Source: Bacteroidaceae bacterium
GTDB lineage: Bacteria > Bacteroidota > Bacteroidia > Bacteroidales > Bacteroidaceae
Direction: 5' to 3'
Length of the DNA: 48,664 bases
Assembly (NCBI GenBank): GCA_024398515.1
Contig: JAKSIZ010000013.1
Coordinates: 1-48,664, forward strand
Shown here: piece after piece, positions 25,611 through 34,247 of the stretch
Numbering within the stretch: the first letter of the stretch is position 1
Layout of the letters: each line of letters begins with the position of its first letter
The notes under the pieces: generated by a model
The model's input: the letters and a program-made list of their open reading frames with translations, nothing else
Told to the model about the DNA's origin: nothing
The model's database searches: none
Position numbers and translations under genes: made by a program

Positions 25611-28600
25611 GATGAAAAAGATAAGATTTTACCCTGAGCTAAGTCGAAGGGTTTTGTTTGTGCTATTGGCATTGCCAGTGATGATGAGGGCTCAGACTGA
25701 GGTGCGTGGCACCATTGTCGATGCTGCAACAGGCGAACCATTGTCGGGGGTTACCGTATCGTGCACAGGCGGCACGACGGCTATCAGCGACTCGGCTGGT
25801 GCGTATAGGCTGACCGTTGCTTCGCTCAACGGGAGGACGATCACCGTCGGTGCGACGGGGTACGATGAACTGTGCCTGCCTCTGCAAGGCAGGAGCAAGG
25901 TAGATGTCAGGATGTATGCCACGATGCCCGAGGCTTCGTCGCACTCTATGGCTCTTGACGAAGACCTTGGGGCGACGAGAGGTGGCGACTTGCGTGCCAT
26001 ATCGCGAGGAGGAGAACAAGGCATCGGCGCAAACCTGTTTATCCGTGGTTACAACACCATCAACCTCAACGCTCAGCCACTGATTGTTGTGGATGGAGTG
26101 GTGATGAATTTCGATGGGGTGGAGAGTGTGTTTGCTGGGTTCTATATCGACCAACTGGCTGCTATCGACGTGAACGACATAGAGAGTATTCAGGTGATGA
26201 AGAATGCATCGAGCATCTACGGATCGAAGGGGGCGAACGGTGCGGTATTGATAACGACCAAGCGAGGAAAGAGCATCTCTACACGATTGACGCTCAACAT
26301 GAACTGGGGGGTTAGCTTCGCACCAAAGACCATGAAGACGATGGATGCTGCGCAGTTCCGGTCGTTTGCATCGGAGATGATGAAGGGTGCAGGCAATGGA
26401 TTGTATAATGCCGACAGGTTTGAAGGGTTTCTCAACGACGAGACAGATCCGACGAAGAACATTGCCTATAACTCGTTTCATAACAATCACGACTGGAACG
26501 ATGACGTGTGGCAGACAGCATTCCGACAGTACTATGGGCTGCAATGCGAGGGTGGCGACGAGATTGCCAAGTATGCGTTGAGCGTGTCGTATATGATGGG
26601 TAAGGGTAACGTGAAGACGTCTGACCATAACAGGCTTAATGCACATTTCAATGCCGACGTATTGCTGCACAGAAGATTGTCGCTGGCTGCTGGGCTCGAC
26701 TTTACCCATATCTCGCGTACGCTGCTTGATGCGCAAACGGGGATGACAACTTCGCCTACGTTCTTAGCAATGATAAAGTCGCCGTTGCTGCTGCCTTATA
26801 AATATACCGACGATGGGCAGGGATATACGGCTAATCTGGCTGACGTCGATGTGTTTGGCGTGAGCAATCCACAGTCGATGATAGACAACTCAAAGAACAG
26901 TTTCACGCAGTATAGGTTTGGTGTGAACATGATGCCACGGTGGAAGGTGACCGACTGGATAGACATCTCTACACGCTTTGCATACAACATGAACGCTACG
27001 AAGGAACATTATTACAGTCCGGTGGAAGGCGTTGCACCTGTTGTGATGGACAATGGTACGGTGATAGAGAATACGGTGAAGGACCAGAGCATAAACCAGA
27101 ATGCTATCTATTCTGACACAAAGGTTCACGCAGAAAAGCTCTTTGCCTATCGGCATAGTCTGGACATGTCGTTAGGCGTTCGCATACAGAGCAACTCGTA
27201 TAAGAACAATTATGGTGAGGGGCACAACACTGGTAGCGACAAGATAACAAACCTCTCGACAAGTTTAGACAATGAGGCGGTTGACGGACGTAAGACTACA
27301 GTCCGCAACGCTGCAGCATACTTGGAAGGCAGGTATCGCTATCTGAACAAATATGGTGCATGGTTTGTGTTGGAGACAGAGGCTTGCAGCACTTTTGGCG
27401 ACAATGTAAGCGAAGGGTTTCGCATGATGAACGGCACTTGGGCTGTGTTCCCGTCGGGCGGCATAGACTGGAACGTAAGTTCAGAGAAATTCATGTCGGC
27501 ATTGCCTTGGATAAACCGTCTGAACGTGCGTGCCGACTATGGCGTGACAGGTAACGACGGCATCGACGTGCTGCAGAGGTATGCTTATATGAAAGCAGTG
27601 AACTGGTTTGGTGCTGCCAATGGTTTGCAGCTTGCCAACCTGAAGAACTCTTCGCTGAAATGGGAGCAGACGAGGAAATTCGGGGTTGGTGCCGACTTGG
27701 CAATACTGAACGATAGGATAAGATTAGGGTTCGACTGGTATAGAAACAGGACTACCGACCTTCTCATGGCAGTAGCTCCGTCGAAACTTACAGGGTTGGA
27801 TGCCTATCTGATGAATTTCGGTACGTTGACAAACACTGGCTATGAGATAAACCTTGGAGCAAGGGTGCTGAACCTGAAGCGTTTCAGATGGGATGCCGAG
27901 ATTGGTATGGCGCATTACAGGAATGAACTGACACAATTGTCGGAGCAGAAGATACTGGAGGCAGGCAGGGGCTACGTAGTATTGCAGGAGGGAGCAGCGA
28001 TAGGGGCGTTCTATGGATACCAGACATGTGGCGACAACCCTGTGTTTGCTACTGAGGCAGAAGCCAACGCTGCTGGGTTGAAGACATGGAACGAAAACAA
28101 GAGTCAGTTGCTCGTATATCATGCTGGCGACGTACATTTCGTTGACAGGAATGCCGATGGCATAATCGACGAAAAGGATATGGGCATCATTGGCGATGCT
28201 AACCCAGACTTGACAGGATCTATACAAAACCATTTTGCATACAAGCAGTTTGCGCTCGACATACTGATGACCTTCAGCCTTGGCGGCGACATATACAACT
28301 ATCAGCGTCATGAGTTGGAGTCGATGACAGGCTTCTACAACCAGACGGTAAGCGTGACAAACAGATGGAAGAGCGAAGGGCAGCAGACCGCTACGCCTCG
28401 TGCCGTGTATGGCGACCCGATGGGGAACAGCCGTTTCTCGGATCGGTTTATCGAGGATGGGTCTTACCTGAAAGTTAGGGAGATAAGGTTGACATATAAT
28501 CCTACGATCAGGCGTTCGTTCCTGCAGCGCCTTGAGCTGTGGGCATCGGTGACGAACGTATATACGTTTACGAAGTATCTTGGTGCTGACCCAGAGGTGT

Positions 28601-28692
28601 CGGCATCAGTCTCGCCGATATACCAAGGCATAGACTTTGGCGTTCCGACAGCAGGACGTGGAGTGTATCTTGGCGTGAAGGTGGATTTGTAA
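25603..28692 (+). CDS. SusC/RagA-type TonB-dependent transporter (pair 2)
   Basis: A 1029-residue outer-membrane protein. It has a signal peptide (to ~30), a carboxypeptidase-like domain (~33-110; RGTIVDAATGEPLSGVTV), a plug (~125-225) with NDIESIQVMKNASSIYG and GANGAVLITTKRG, and a barrel to the C-terminus (VYLGVKVDL). There is no STN domain. It shares the SusC layout of pair 1 but not close sequence, so the two probably take different products of the same glycan. Possible starts are 25603 (overlapping the FAS1 gene) and 25612 (MKKIRF). Oddity: the n-region of the signal peptide, FYPELSRRV, is encoded by a 20-base near-palindromic repeat (25632-25651). Confidence 0.95.
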   Translation: MNKMKKIRFYPELSRRVLFVLLALPVMMRAQTEVRGTIVDAATGEPLSGVTVSCTGGTTAISDSAGAYRLTVASLNGRTITVGATGYDELCLPLQGRSKVDVRMYATMPEASSHSMALDEDLGATRGGDLRAISRGGEQGIGANLFIRGYNTINLNAQPLIVVDGVVMNFDGVESVFAGFYIDQLAAIDVNDIESIQVMKNASSIYGSKGANGAVLITTKRGKSISTRLTLNMNWGVSFAPKTMKTMDAAQFRSFASEMMKGAGNGLYNADRFEGFLNDETDPTKNIAYNSFHNNHDWNDDVWQTAFRQYYGLQCEGGDEIAKYALSVSYMMGKGNVKTSDHNRLNAHFNADVLLHRRLSLAAGLDFTHISRTLLDAQTGMTTSPTFLAMIKSPLLLPYKYTDDGQGYTANLADVDVFGVSNPQSMIDNSKNSFTQYRFGVNMMPRWKVTDWIDISTRFAYNMNATKEHYYSPVEGVAPVVMDNGTVIENTVKDQSINQNAIYSDTKVHAEKLFAYRHSLDMSLGVRIQSNSYKNNYGEGHNTGSDKITNLSTSLDNEAVDGRKTTVRNAAAYLEGRYRYLNKYGAWFVLETEACSTFGDNVSEGFRMMNGTWAVFPSGGIDWNVSSEKFMSALPWINRLNVRADYGVTGNDGIDVLQRYAYMKAVNWFGAANGLQLANLKNSSLKWEQTRKFGVGADLAILNDRIRLGFDWYRNRTTDLLMAVAPSKLTGLDAYLMNFGTLTNTGYEINLGARVLNLKRFRWDAEIGMAHYRNELTQLSEQKILEAGRGYVVLQEGAAIGAFYGYQTCGDNPVFATEAEANAAGLKTWNENKSQLLVYHAGDVHFVDRNADGIIDEKDMGIIGDANPDLTGSIQNHFAYKQFALDILMTFSLGGDIYNYQRHELESMTGFYNQTVSVTNRWKSEGQQTATPRAVYGDPMGNSRFSDRFIEDGSYLKVREIRLTYNPTIRRSFLQRLELWASVTNVYTFTKYLGADPEVSASVSPIYQGIDFGVPTAGRGVYLGVKVDL
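25632..25651. repeat. 20-bp dispersed repeat CCCTGAGCTAAGTCGAAGGG inside the SusC signal peptide
   Basis: The outer bases are inverted (CCCT...AGGG). From memory, CCTTCGAC-NN-GCTCAGG-type sequences are common dispersed repeats in many bacteria. Here it is read in frame and supplies the Arg-Arg of the signal peptide. Confidence 0.6.
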
Positions 28693-28715
28693 TGGTTTTC
28701 ATAAAGGCAAAACAG

Positions 28716-30380
28716 ATGAAAAAGATAGTTTATTCAGTAATGTGTTTGTTGCTCTTAGCAGGTTGCTCGGATTTCTTTGAGAGCGACATGAGCAGCGTGG
28801 CAAACATTGACGGCAGGGAGGTCAGGACAGAGCGACAGGCTTTCTATCAGATGAACGGATTGATGCAGCTTATGCAGAAGGCTGCCGGCAACTATGTGGT
28901 TTTGGGTGAGCTGCGTGGCGACCTTGTTACGCAGACCGACAACTCGTCGCAGGACTTGAGGGATGTAGAGACTTTCAGCATGGCTGCCAACAATGTGTTT
29001 GGCAACAGCAAGACACTGTATGCACTCGTCAACAACTGCAACTACTTCATTGACTGCATTGACAAGGGTGCGCTCGGCGAAAAGGCCGACACGATAATTG
29101 CTCAGACGAAGTGCATACGGGCCTGGGCTTATCATCAGCTTGTGCTCGACTATGGCAAGGCGTATTATTTCACCAAGCCTATAACAAACGTTGACGACAA
29201 ACAGATAGAGGACTCTGCCGAGGTTGTAGATAACGTGAGATTGACGCAACTGCTGATTGCCGACCTGTTGCCTTATTGCCCTTCCGACGGAGTTAGGGAG
29301 AGGCTGCCGTTTGCGTCAACTGAATACGCATCGGTCAATTCCTATCCGTTGCAGTATATGTTCATCCCGATAAGATGGATGCTTGCCGAGTTGTATATGT
29401 GGCAGGAGGATTTCGAGAATGCTGCCCGCATGTATTATCAGCTGATGCTGGATCGGGAATTGGTTGCCGGCAACTATCAGAACAAGTGGAGGAATGCGTT
29501 GTGCGAGGATGTGAACGTCAGGAACTGGCAGAACCAGTTCACTACGCTCTCGTCGAAATACACAGTGACGTTGATACCGCTGCCGACAGACTTTGCTGCC
29601 GACATGACCGACGTGTCTTATCTCTTCGGCGATGCTTACCAGATGGCTGCGTCGAAGGAGTGCCAAACCACGTTCAACTCTTATCCTTATAATATTATGC
29701 TCAACACGGTTCCTGTGTCGGGCGACCTGAGAGGCGAGGGTATCATGTCCGATTATGGCTCCTATACGTTGCAGGAACCAGTGGGGGCAGCAACTGGCGT
29801 AAAGACTGAGGCGCACATCACTAAATATGGAAAACTGAACTTCTCGGGTTCGAACTATATATCGTTGTGCCGTTCGCCATTCGTCTATCTCCGCTATGCC
29901 GAGGCAGTAAACCGCTTGGGCATGCACAAGTTGGCAATGGCTGTGCTGAAATATGGACTTACACCGACAATTCTCGCAAACAGCAATTATGTAGATACGA
30001 AACTTATGGCAGCATATCCTGACTTTACAGACTTCGGACAGACAACGCTTACGCTACAAGGCGTGTTCAGAGACAATGCCCCATTGCACAAGCGTGGATG
30101 TGGCGATTGCGACGTTTCCCAGTCGTATGTCATCGACACTTCCACCGGTGCTGACTCGTTGACTGTGGTCGAGGATAAGATAATGGATGAATATGTGCTC
30201 GAATGTGCCTTTGAGGGCAATCGCTTCCACGACCTGATGCGTATCAGTCAGTATCGTGGCACGACGGCTTATCTTGCAGAACGTGTGGCATCGAAACTTG
30301 CTGCAGTGAAGGGTACGACACGCACAAAGGAGGAATGGAAGACTTTCCTCTCAAACAAGGAGAATTGGTATGTTAAGTAA
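28716..30380 (+). CDS. SusD/RagB-type glycan-binding lipoprotein (pair 2)
   Basis: The start is placed at 28716 because MKKIVYSVMCLLLLAGC is a typical lipoprotein signal (C17). The in-frame ATG at 28692, overlapping the SusC stop, would add eight residues (MVFIKAKQ). The 554-residue product shows SusD features: an N-terminal helical region, a TPR-like middle (CIRAWAYHQLVLDYGKAYYF, IPIRWMLAELYMWQEDFENA) and C-terminal YVLECAFEGNRFHDLMRISQY. It pairs with the SusC gene just upstream and is followed by GH88 after 12 bp. It is quite diverged from the first SusD, in line with different ligands. Confidence 0.94.
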   Translation: MKKIVYSVMCLLLLAGCSDFFESDMSSVANIDGREVRTERQAFYQMNGLMQLMQKAAGNYVVLGELRGDLVTQTDNSSQDLRDVETFSMAANNVFGNSKTLYALVNNCNYFIDCIDKGALGEKADTIIAQTKCIRAWAYHQLVLDYGKAYYFTKPITNVDDKQIEDSAEVVDNVRLTQLLIADLLPYCPSDGVRERLPFASTEYASVNSYPLQYMFIPIRWMLAELYMWQEDFENAARMYYQLMLDRELVAGNYQNKWRNALCEDVNVRNWQNQFTTLSSKYTVTLIPLPTDFAADMTDVSYLFGDAYQMAASKECQTTFNSYPYNIMLNTVPVSGDLRGEGIMSDYGSYTLQEPVGAATGVKTEAHITKYGKLNFSGSNYISLCRSPFVYLRYAEAVNRLGMHKLAMAVLKYGLTPTILANSNYVDTKLMAAYPDFTDFGQTTLTLQGVFRDNAPLHKRGCGDCDVSQSYVIDTSTGADSLTVVEDKIMDEYVLECAFEGNRFHDLMRISQYRGTTAYLAERVASKLAAVKGTTRTKEEWKTFLSNKENWYVK

Positions 30381-30392
30381 GGTATTACGGTT

Positions 30393-31601
30393 ATGAAAAA
30401 AATAAAATTATCTCATCGCGCAGCGCTTTGCATGCAAAGACTTTCAATAATCCTATTATTGTCAACCGTCGAAGCAAATGCTATCACTAAGGACATAAAG
30501 TATTGCGACAGCAAGATACAGACAACGCTCAACGACATGAAACGGCACGACGGAGGCAAGCTCGACTTTACCTACGTGCCTTGGCATGTGCTCAAGGGTG
30601 AGACTTCCTGGTGCAGGCAATCGCTCACTCAGGAGAACTGGACATGCGGCTTTTGGGCTGCAACAGTATGGCTCGACTATCTTGCAACAGGCAATGAGGA
30701 CATGAAGACATTGGCTGAAAACTACTCGCTTGCGCTTTACGACCTCACACGCAAACCTATCTACGACCACGACCTGGGCTTTATCATCTACAGCAGTTAT
30801 GGCAAGGCATACGCTGCTACGGGCAAAGACATCTACCGACAGGGCATAATAAATGCTGCCAACCGACTCATAGAACTCTACAACCCTAAGGTCGGAACCA
30901 TGCTGTCATGGCCAAGAAACGTTGAACTTTTCGGCGGACATCACACCATCATGGACAATATGATAAACCTCGAAACTCTCTTCGAGGCATCGAAGATAAG
31001 CGGCGACAACAAGTACCGCGACATTGCTCTGCACCATGCAGAAACCACGATGAACAATCATTTCCGCGACGACTATACCTCATATCATGTTGTTGTGTAT
31101 GACTCGTTGACCGGTAAGAAGATTCGTGGTGTCACTCATCAGGGCTATGCCGACCACAGCATGTGGGCTCGCGGACAGGCTTGGGCCATCTATGGCTACT
31201 CAATGGTATATCGCGAAACTCACGACTCTCGCTTCCTCGACTTTGCACAAAAGGTTGCCGATGTCTATCTCGACCGTCTGCCGAAGGACTTGGTTCCGTT
31301 CTGGGACTTCGATTACCCTGACATCCCTGCCACTAACAAGGATGTGTCCTCAGCCAGCATCGTTGCCTCGGCACTTGTTGAACTGTCGCAATCCATTGGC
31401 GGAAGCAAGGGCAAGTCGTATTTGAAGAAAGCGAAGAAGATGCTCCGCAGCATCTCACGCAACTATGCCAGCCACGCTACAAACCATGCCATGCTGCTCC
31501 ATTCTGTAGGCAATTACCCTGGTGGTTCAGAGGTTGATGCCTCATTAGTCTATGCTGATTATTATTACCTCGAAGCTCTTTATCGCATAGAACAACTATA
31601 A
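30393..31601 (+). CDS. GH88 unsaturated glucuronyl hydrolase
   Basis: A 402-residue protein with an N-terminal signal segment (to about residue 30, EANA). The (alpha/alpha)6-barrel landmarks of unsaturated glucuronyl hydrolases are present: D127 in DHDLGFIIYSSYG and D188 in HHTIMDNMINLETLF, matching the two catalytic Asp positions known in the family. THQGYADHSMWARGQAWAIYG is also present. GH88 enzymes hydrate the 4,5 double bond of an unsaturated uronate left by a lyase and release it. This ties the last gene of the plus-strand block to the heparinase-like lyase at the other end. The tri-palindromic element copy 3 follows and may end the transcript. Confidence 0.93.
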   Translation: MKKIKLSHRAALCMQRLSIILLLSTVEANAITKDIKYCDSKIQTTLNDMKRHDGGKLDFTYVPWHVLKGETSWCRQSLTQENWTCGFWAATVWLDYLATGNEDMKTLAENYSLALYDLTRKPIYDHDLGFIIYSSYGKAYAATGKDIYRQGIINAANRLIELYNPKVGTMLSWPRNVELFGGHHTIMDNMINLETLFEASKISGDNKYRDIALHHAETTMNNHFRDDYTSYHVVVYDSLTGKKIRGVTHQGYADHSMWARGQAWAIYGYSMVYRETHDSRFLDFAQKVADVYLDRLPKDLVPFWDFDYPDIPATNKDVSSASIVASALVELSQSIGGSKGKSYLKKAKKMLRSISRNYASHATNHAMLLHSVGNYPGGSEVDASLVYADYYYLEALYRIEQL

Positions 31602-31629
31602 GCTTAAAACACTTCATCCCTTTAGGTCG

Positions 31630-31711
31630 AAAAAAAGTTGTACAACTTTCAAACGAAAGTTGTACAACATTCGAGTGAAAGTTGTACAACTTTTTTCTGA
31701 GTTAAGCGTTC
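31630..31711 (-). repeat. tri-palindromic element, copy 3 (GTTGTACAAC x3), inverted
   Basis: GTTGTACAAC starts at 31637, 31659 and 31681, an exact 22-bp period with 12-bp spacers, bounded by A-runs and T-runs. The flank TTAAGCGTTC (31702-31711) is the reverse complement of GAACGCTTAA, with the same 5-base plus 6-base spacing as the other copies, so this copy lies in the opposite orientation. It sits between convergent genes, where a two-way terminator would fit. Confidence 0.85.
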
Positions 31712-31759
31712 AATCTCGAAACTTTGAGCTCTCGAGTTCTCGAAATTAATCGCTTGGTC

Positions 31760-33922
31760 TTACTTTTCCTTCTTTTGTCCTACGAGGTCGTCGTTGGTGA
31801 TGCTCTTCGCTGCATGCTTCACCTGTGAGCGTAACGAGCCGAAACGGTAGGAAACCCTTGCCGAAATCCATCGGCATTCACGCTTGTTGGCCATGCTGGT
31901 AGTGAAGTCGCCTTGGGTGTTGTAGTGCTTGAAGCGGTCGTACTTCTCGAATGGTCGCTCCACTCCGAGGCTCACGGTGAGGCGGTCTTCCTTGAGGAAT
32001 GAGCGCTGCAGGTAGAAGCGATGCCAATAGACTGGGTCGGAGTGACTGTACACATCGCCCACGGTCTGCTCCCAGCGACCTGCCTCAGCATTGAGTTTTA
32101 TCTTCCAGAAGAGTTCCTGACTGAGGTTGATGTTGGCTCCCCAGTGCCAGCGTTCCTGACTGAGACCTATCTCGTTGTTTGAAACCTTAGCCCATCCTCC
32201 GTCGAGGTTCAGCGTAATGTTTGTCTTTGCCGACGGCTGCCAACGCAGGTATAGATTGGCAAGGTGCGACTGATGTTTCAGTATGTTGCCGTAGGATGAG
32301 TATATCTTGTCGCCAAGGTCTTTGTTGATCTGACCTATGCCATCGCTATTGAACGATGATGAAAGCGTGAAACTTGTCACAACCTTAGGGTTCATGTAGG
32401 TATGCGTCAAGGCTATTTTGTTTGGTCGGGAACTGTTGAGGAATGGATTTCCTTCCTCTATGCTGAGTATGTTGTCCTCGCGTATTGGGTTGAGGTAATC
32501 GATGCCTGGACGCTCCACACGCGACGAGTAGTTCAACTTCAATGTGTTGGCATCGTTGATGCGATAGGTGATTCCTGCGAACGGAACTACATCGTTGAGG
32601 TTGCGCGAATAGTCGTCGGCGCTGCCATCTTTGAACTTCGCCTTGAGGTAAGCGTATTCATATCGCAGTCCAGCATTGAAACTCCACTTAGGACTGACGT
32701 ACCTGTATTCGGCATATAAGGCTGCGATGTTGGTGATATGGCTGAAGTCGCTGTCCATAAACTTGGTCGCATCGTGGTATTGTTCGCCTTCCGACGAGTT
32801 GTTTCGGTTGATGTATTTGGCACCGAGATTGAGCTTATGGTTCATCGTAATAGGCCGTTCCCAGTCGAACTGGAAGGTGTGTTCTACGAACATACCGTCC
32901 TTGTCGTGGTAGTATCTGTTGTAGTCGTAGGCATCCGGACGGTTCACCCAGTCGTAGTAGTTCTCTCCTATCTGCTGATGAGTATCGGAGGTTGAGAGCA
33001 GGTAAGACAAGGTCAGTATCTCGCCACGGCGATGTGTCAGATGCTGATAGTCGATTTTTCCGTCGAAGTTATAGTATTTCTGGTTGCTGTTGTCGAAACG
33101 ATCCTTGAAACCATAGAGAACGTTTGTGCCGTTCATCATCGACATTGTTGCCGTGCCAAAGATATCAACATTGTAGAAATAGCCGTTCAATCCGAGCGAA
33201 ATAAGGTTTAGCGAATCTATTTCGTATGAGCCTTCGAGGCCAACGACATGCACCAATCCTTTGATGCTTTGCGTATTGGTCACGTCGTTTGTATTGCCGC
33301 TCGACTTGTATTCTATGTGGTTTTCGCTTATGTTTTCCTGATGACTCCGTATCAAGTCAACGGCAGTGTAGTTGGCAGAAAGGTCGAATTTGCCGAGTTT
33401 CGTGCCGAGATAGAGGTTGCCCATAGGGTCGGCTTGGTTGTCGGTTGCCAATGTTGCCTGACCTACAAGTCCACTCATCGTGGTGTTTTTCTTGAAGACT
33501 ATGTTGAGTATTCCGTCAACTCCTTCGGCATCATAGCGTGCGCCAGGCTCGGTGATAACTTCAACTCGCTCAATCATCGACGCTGGGATGGCATCGAGAA
33601 CCTCCTTGGCATTCTTTGTAAACGAGTTGTTTGGGCGGCCGTCCTTATAGATTTTGATGTTGCTGCTGCCCTTGATTTGTACTTTTCCCTCGTTGTCAAC
33701 GGTGACGTAAGGCACCTTCTTGAGCATTTCCTTAGTTGATTTCGTCTTCGACTCATCGTCGGATTTCATGTCGTAGAGCACTCGGTCATCCTTTTGTTTT
33801 ACTAATGGTTTTTGCGCCGTAACTACGATTTCCTTGAGTTCAACGCTGTCCTTCATGTTTTGTGCGCTTGCCTCAACGGCAATCATTGTCATGCACAGGG
33901 ATAAAAACAATAACTTTTTCAT
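31760..33922 (-). CDS. TonB-dependent outer-membrane beta-barrel receptor
   Basis: A 720-residue protein with a signal peptide (1-20, EASA). Its plug domain begins directly with VELKEIVVTAQKPLVKQKDDRVLYDM and contains KVPYVTVDNEGKVQIKG and IERVEVITEPGARYDAEG, followed by a long beta-barrel of the outer-membrane-barrel family 3 kind. Unlike SusC it lacks the carboxypeptidase-like domain and has no SusD partner. Such receptors import metal chelates, peptides or small glycans; the ligand is not readable. It is convergent with GH88 and may not belong to the PUL. I found no TTTG/TANNTTTG promoter in the 100 bp upstream. Confidence 0.9.
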   Translation of the reverse strand: MKKLLFLSLCMTMIAVEASAQNMKDSVELKEIVVTAQKPLVKQKDDRVLYDMKSDDESKTKSTKEMLKKVPYVTVDNEGKVQIKGSSNIKIYKDGRPNNSFTKNAKEVLDAIPASMIERVEVITEPGARYDAEGVDGILNIVFKKNTTMSGLVGQATLATDNQADPMGNLYLGTKLGKFDLSANYTAVDLIRSHQENISENHIEYKSSGNTNDVTNTQSIKGLVHVVGLEGSYEIDSLNLISLGLNGYFYNVDIFGTATMSMMNGTNVLYGFKDRFDNSNQKYYNFDGKIDYQHLTHRRGEILTLSYLLSTSDTHQQIGENYYDWVNRPDAYDYNRYYHDKDGMFVEHTFQFDWERPITMNHKLNLGAKYINRNNSSEGEQYHDATKFMDSDFSHITNIAALYAEYRYVSPKWSFNAGLRYEYAYLKAKFKDGSADDYSRNLNDVVPFAGITYRINDANTLKLNYSSRVERPGIDYLNPIREDNILSIEEGNPFLNSSRPNKIALTHTYMNPKVVTSFTLSSSFNSDGIGQINKDLGDKIYSSYGNILKHQSHLANLYLRWQPSAKTNITLNLDGGWAKVSNNEIGLSQERWHWGANINLSQELFWKIKLNAEAGRWEQTVGDVYSHSDPVYWHRFYLQRSFLKEDRLTVSLGVERPFEKYDRFKHYNTQGDFTTSMANKRECRWISARVSYRFGSLRSQVKHAAKSITNDDLVGQKKEK

Positions 33923-34025
33923 ACTTTTCTAATACCTTTTTTATATTTGCTTTTGTTTGTTTAACGTTCATTTGACGCACAAGGGCGACAAAAAGTTGCA
34001 GTGAAAACTGAAATCTTGATTTAGA

Positions 34026-34057
34026 TTTGGTCGTTTCTCGGCTTTTTCTTACCTTTG
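34026..34057 (+). promoter_or_regulatory. Bacteroidetes-type promoter upstream of the small acidic protein
   Basis: TTTG (34026-34029), 20 bases, TACCTTTG (34050-34057): a full match to TTTG / TANNTTTG. The next credible plus-strand gene starts 416 bp later at 34474, which implies a long untranslated leader or a short RNA in between. Confidence 0.8.
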
Positions 34058-34120
34058 TGGCATGAGTGGAAAGATTAAACCTGAGCATGTCCACGAAGAA
34101 TAAAAAAACAACAATGGTCG

Positions 34121-34247
34121 TTTTATGAAAGATATTATCTTCGATAATTTGCCGTCATTGAATATCAATCTTGTCAAAAACAAGTTTTTGAAAGCTTGCT
34201 CTTCAATGCCAGCATACATGCCCGAGGCATGTAAATCTTTCATAAAA
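34121..34247. repeat. 13-bp perfect inverted repeats 101 bp apart
   Basis: TTTTATGAAAGAT at 34121-34133 is the exact reverse complement of 34235-34247. The pair encloses 101 bp and lies about 60 bp downstream of the promoter at 34026-34057. It could form a long stem in RNA or be the borders of an invertible segment. Confidence 0.55.

Noticed and set aside
25663-26736. 357-codon minus-strand open frame
   Set aside because: It lies wholly antisense to the second SusC. The peptide is Arg/His/Val-rich with no domain pattern, typical of a shadow frame.
394-31601. A PUL regulator (hybrid two-component, AraC, or ECF sigma/anti-sigma)
   Set aside because: None of the genes encodes a DNA-binding or sensor domain, and both SusC proteins lack the STN domain used in sigma signalling, so regulation must come from outside the window.
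33942-33949. Plus-strand TATATTTG resembling a -7 box
   Set aside because: There is no TTTG 19-21 bases upstream, and it lies in A/T-rich DNA antisense to the upstream region of the TonB receptor.
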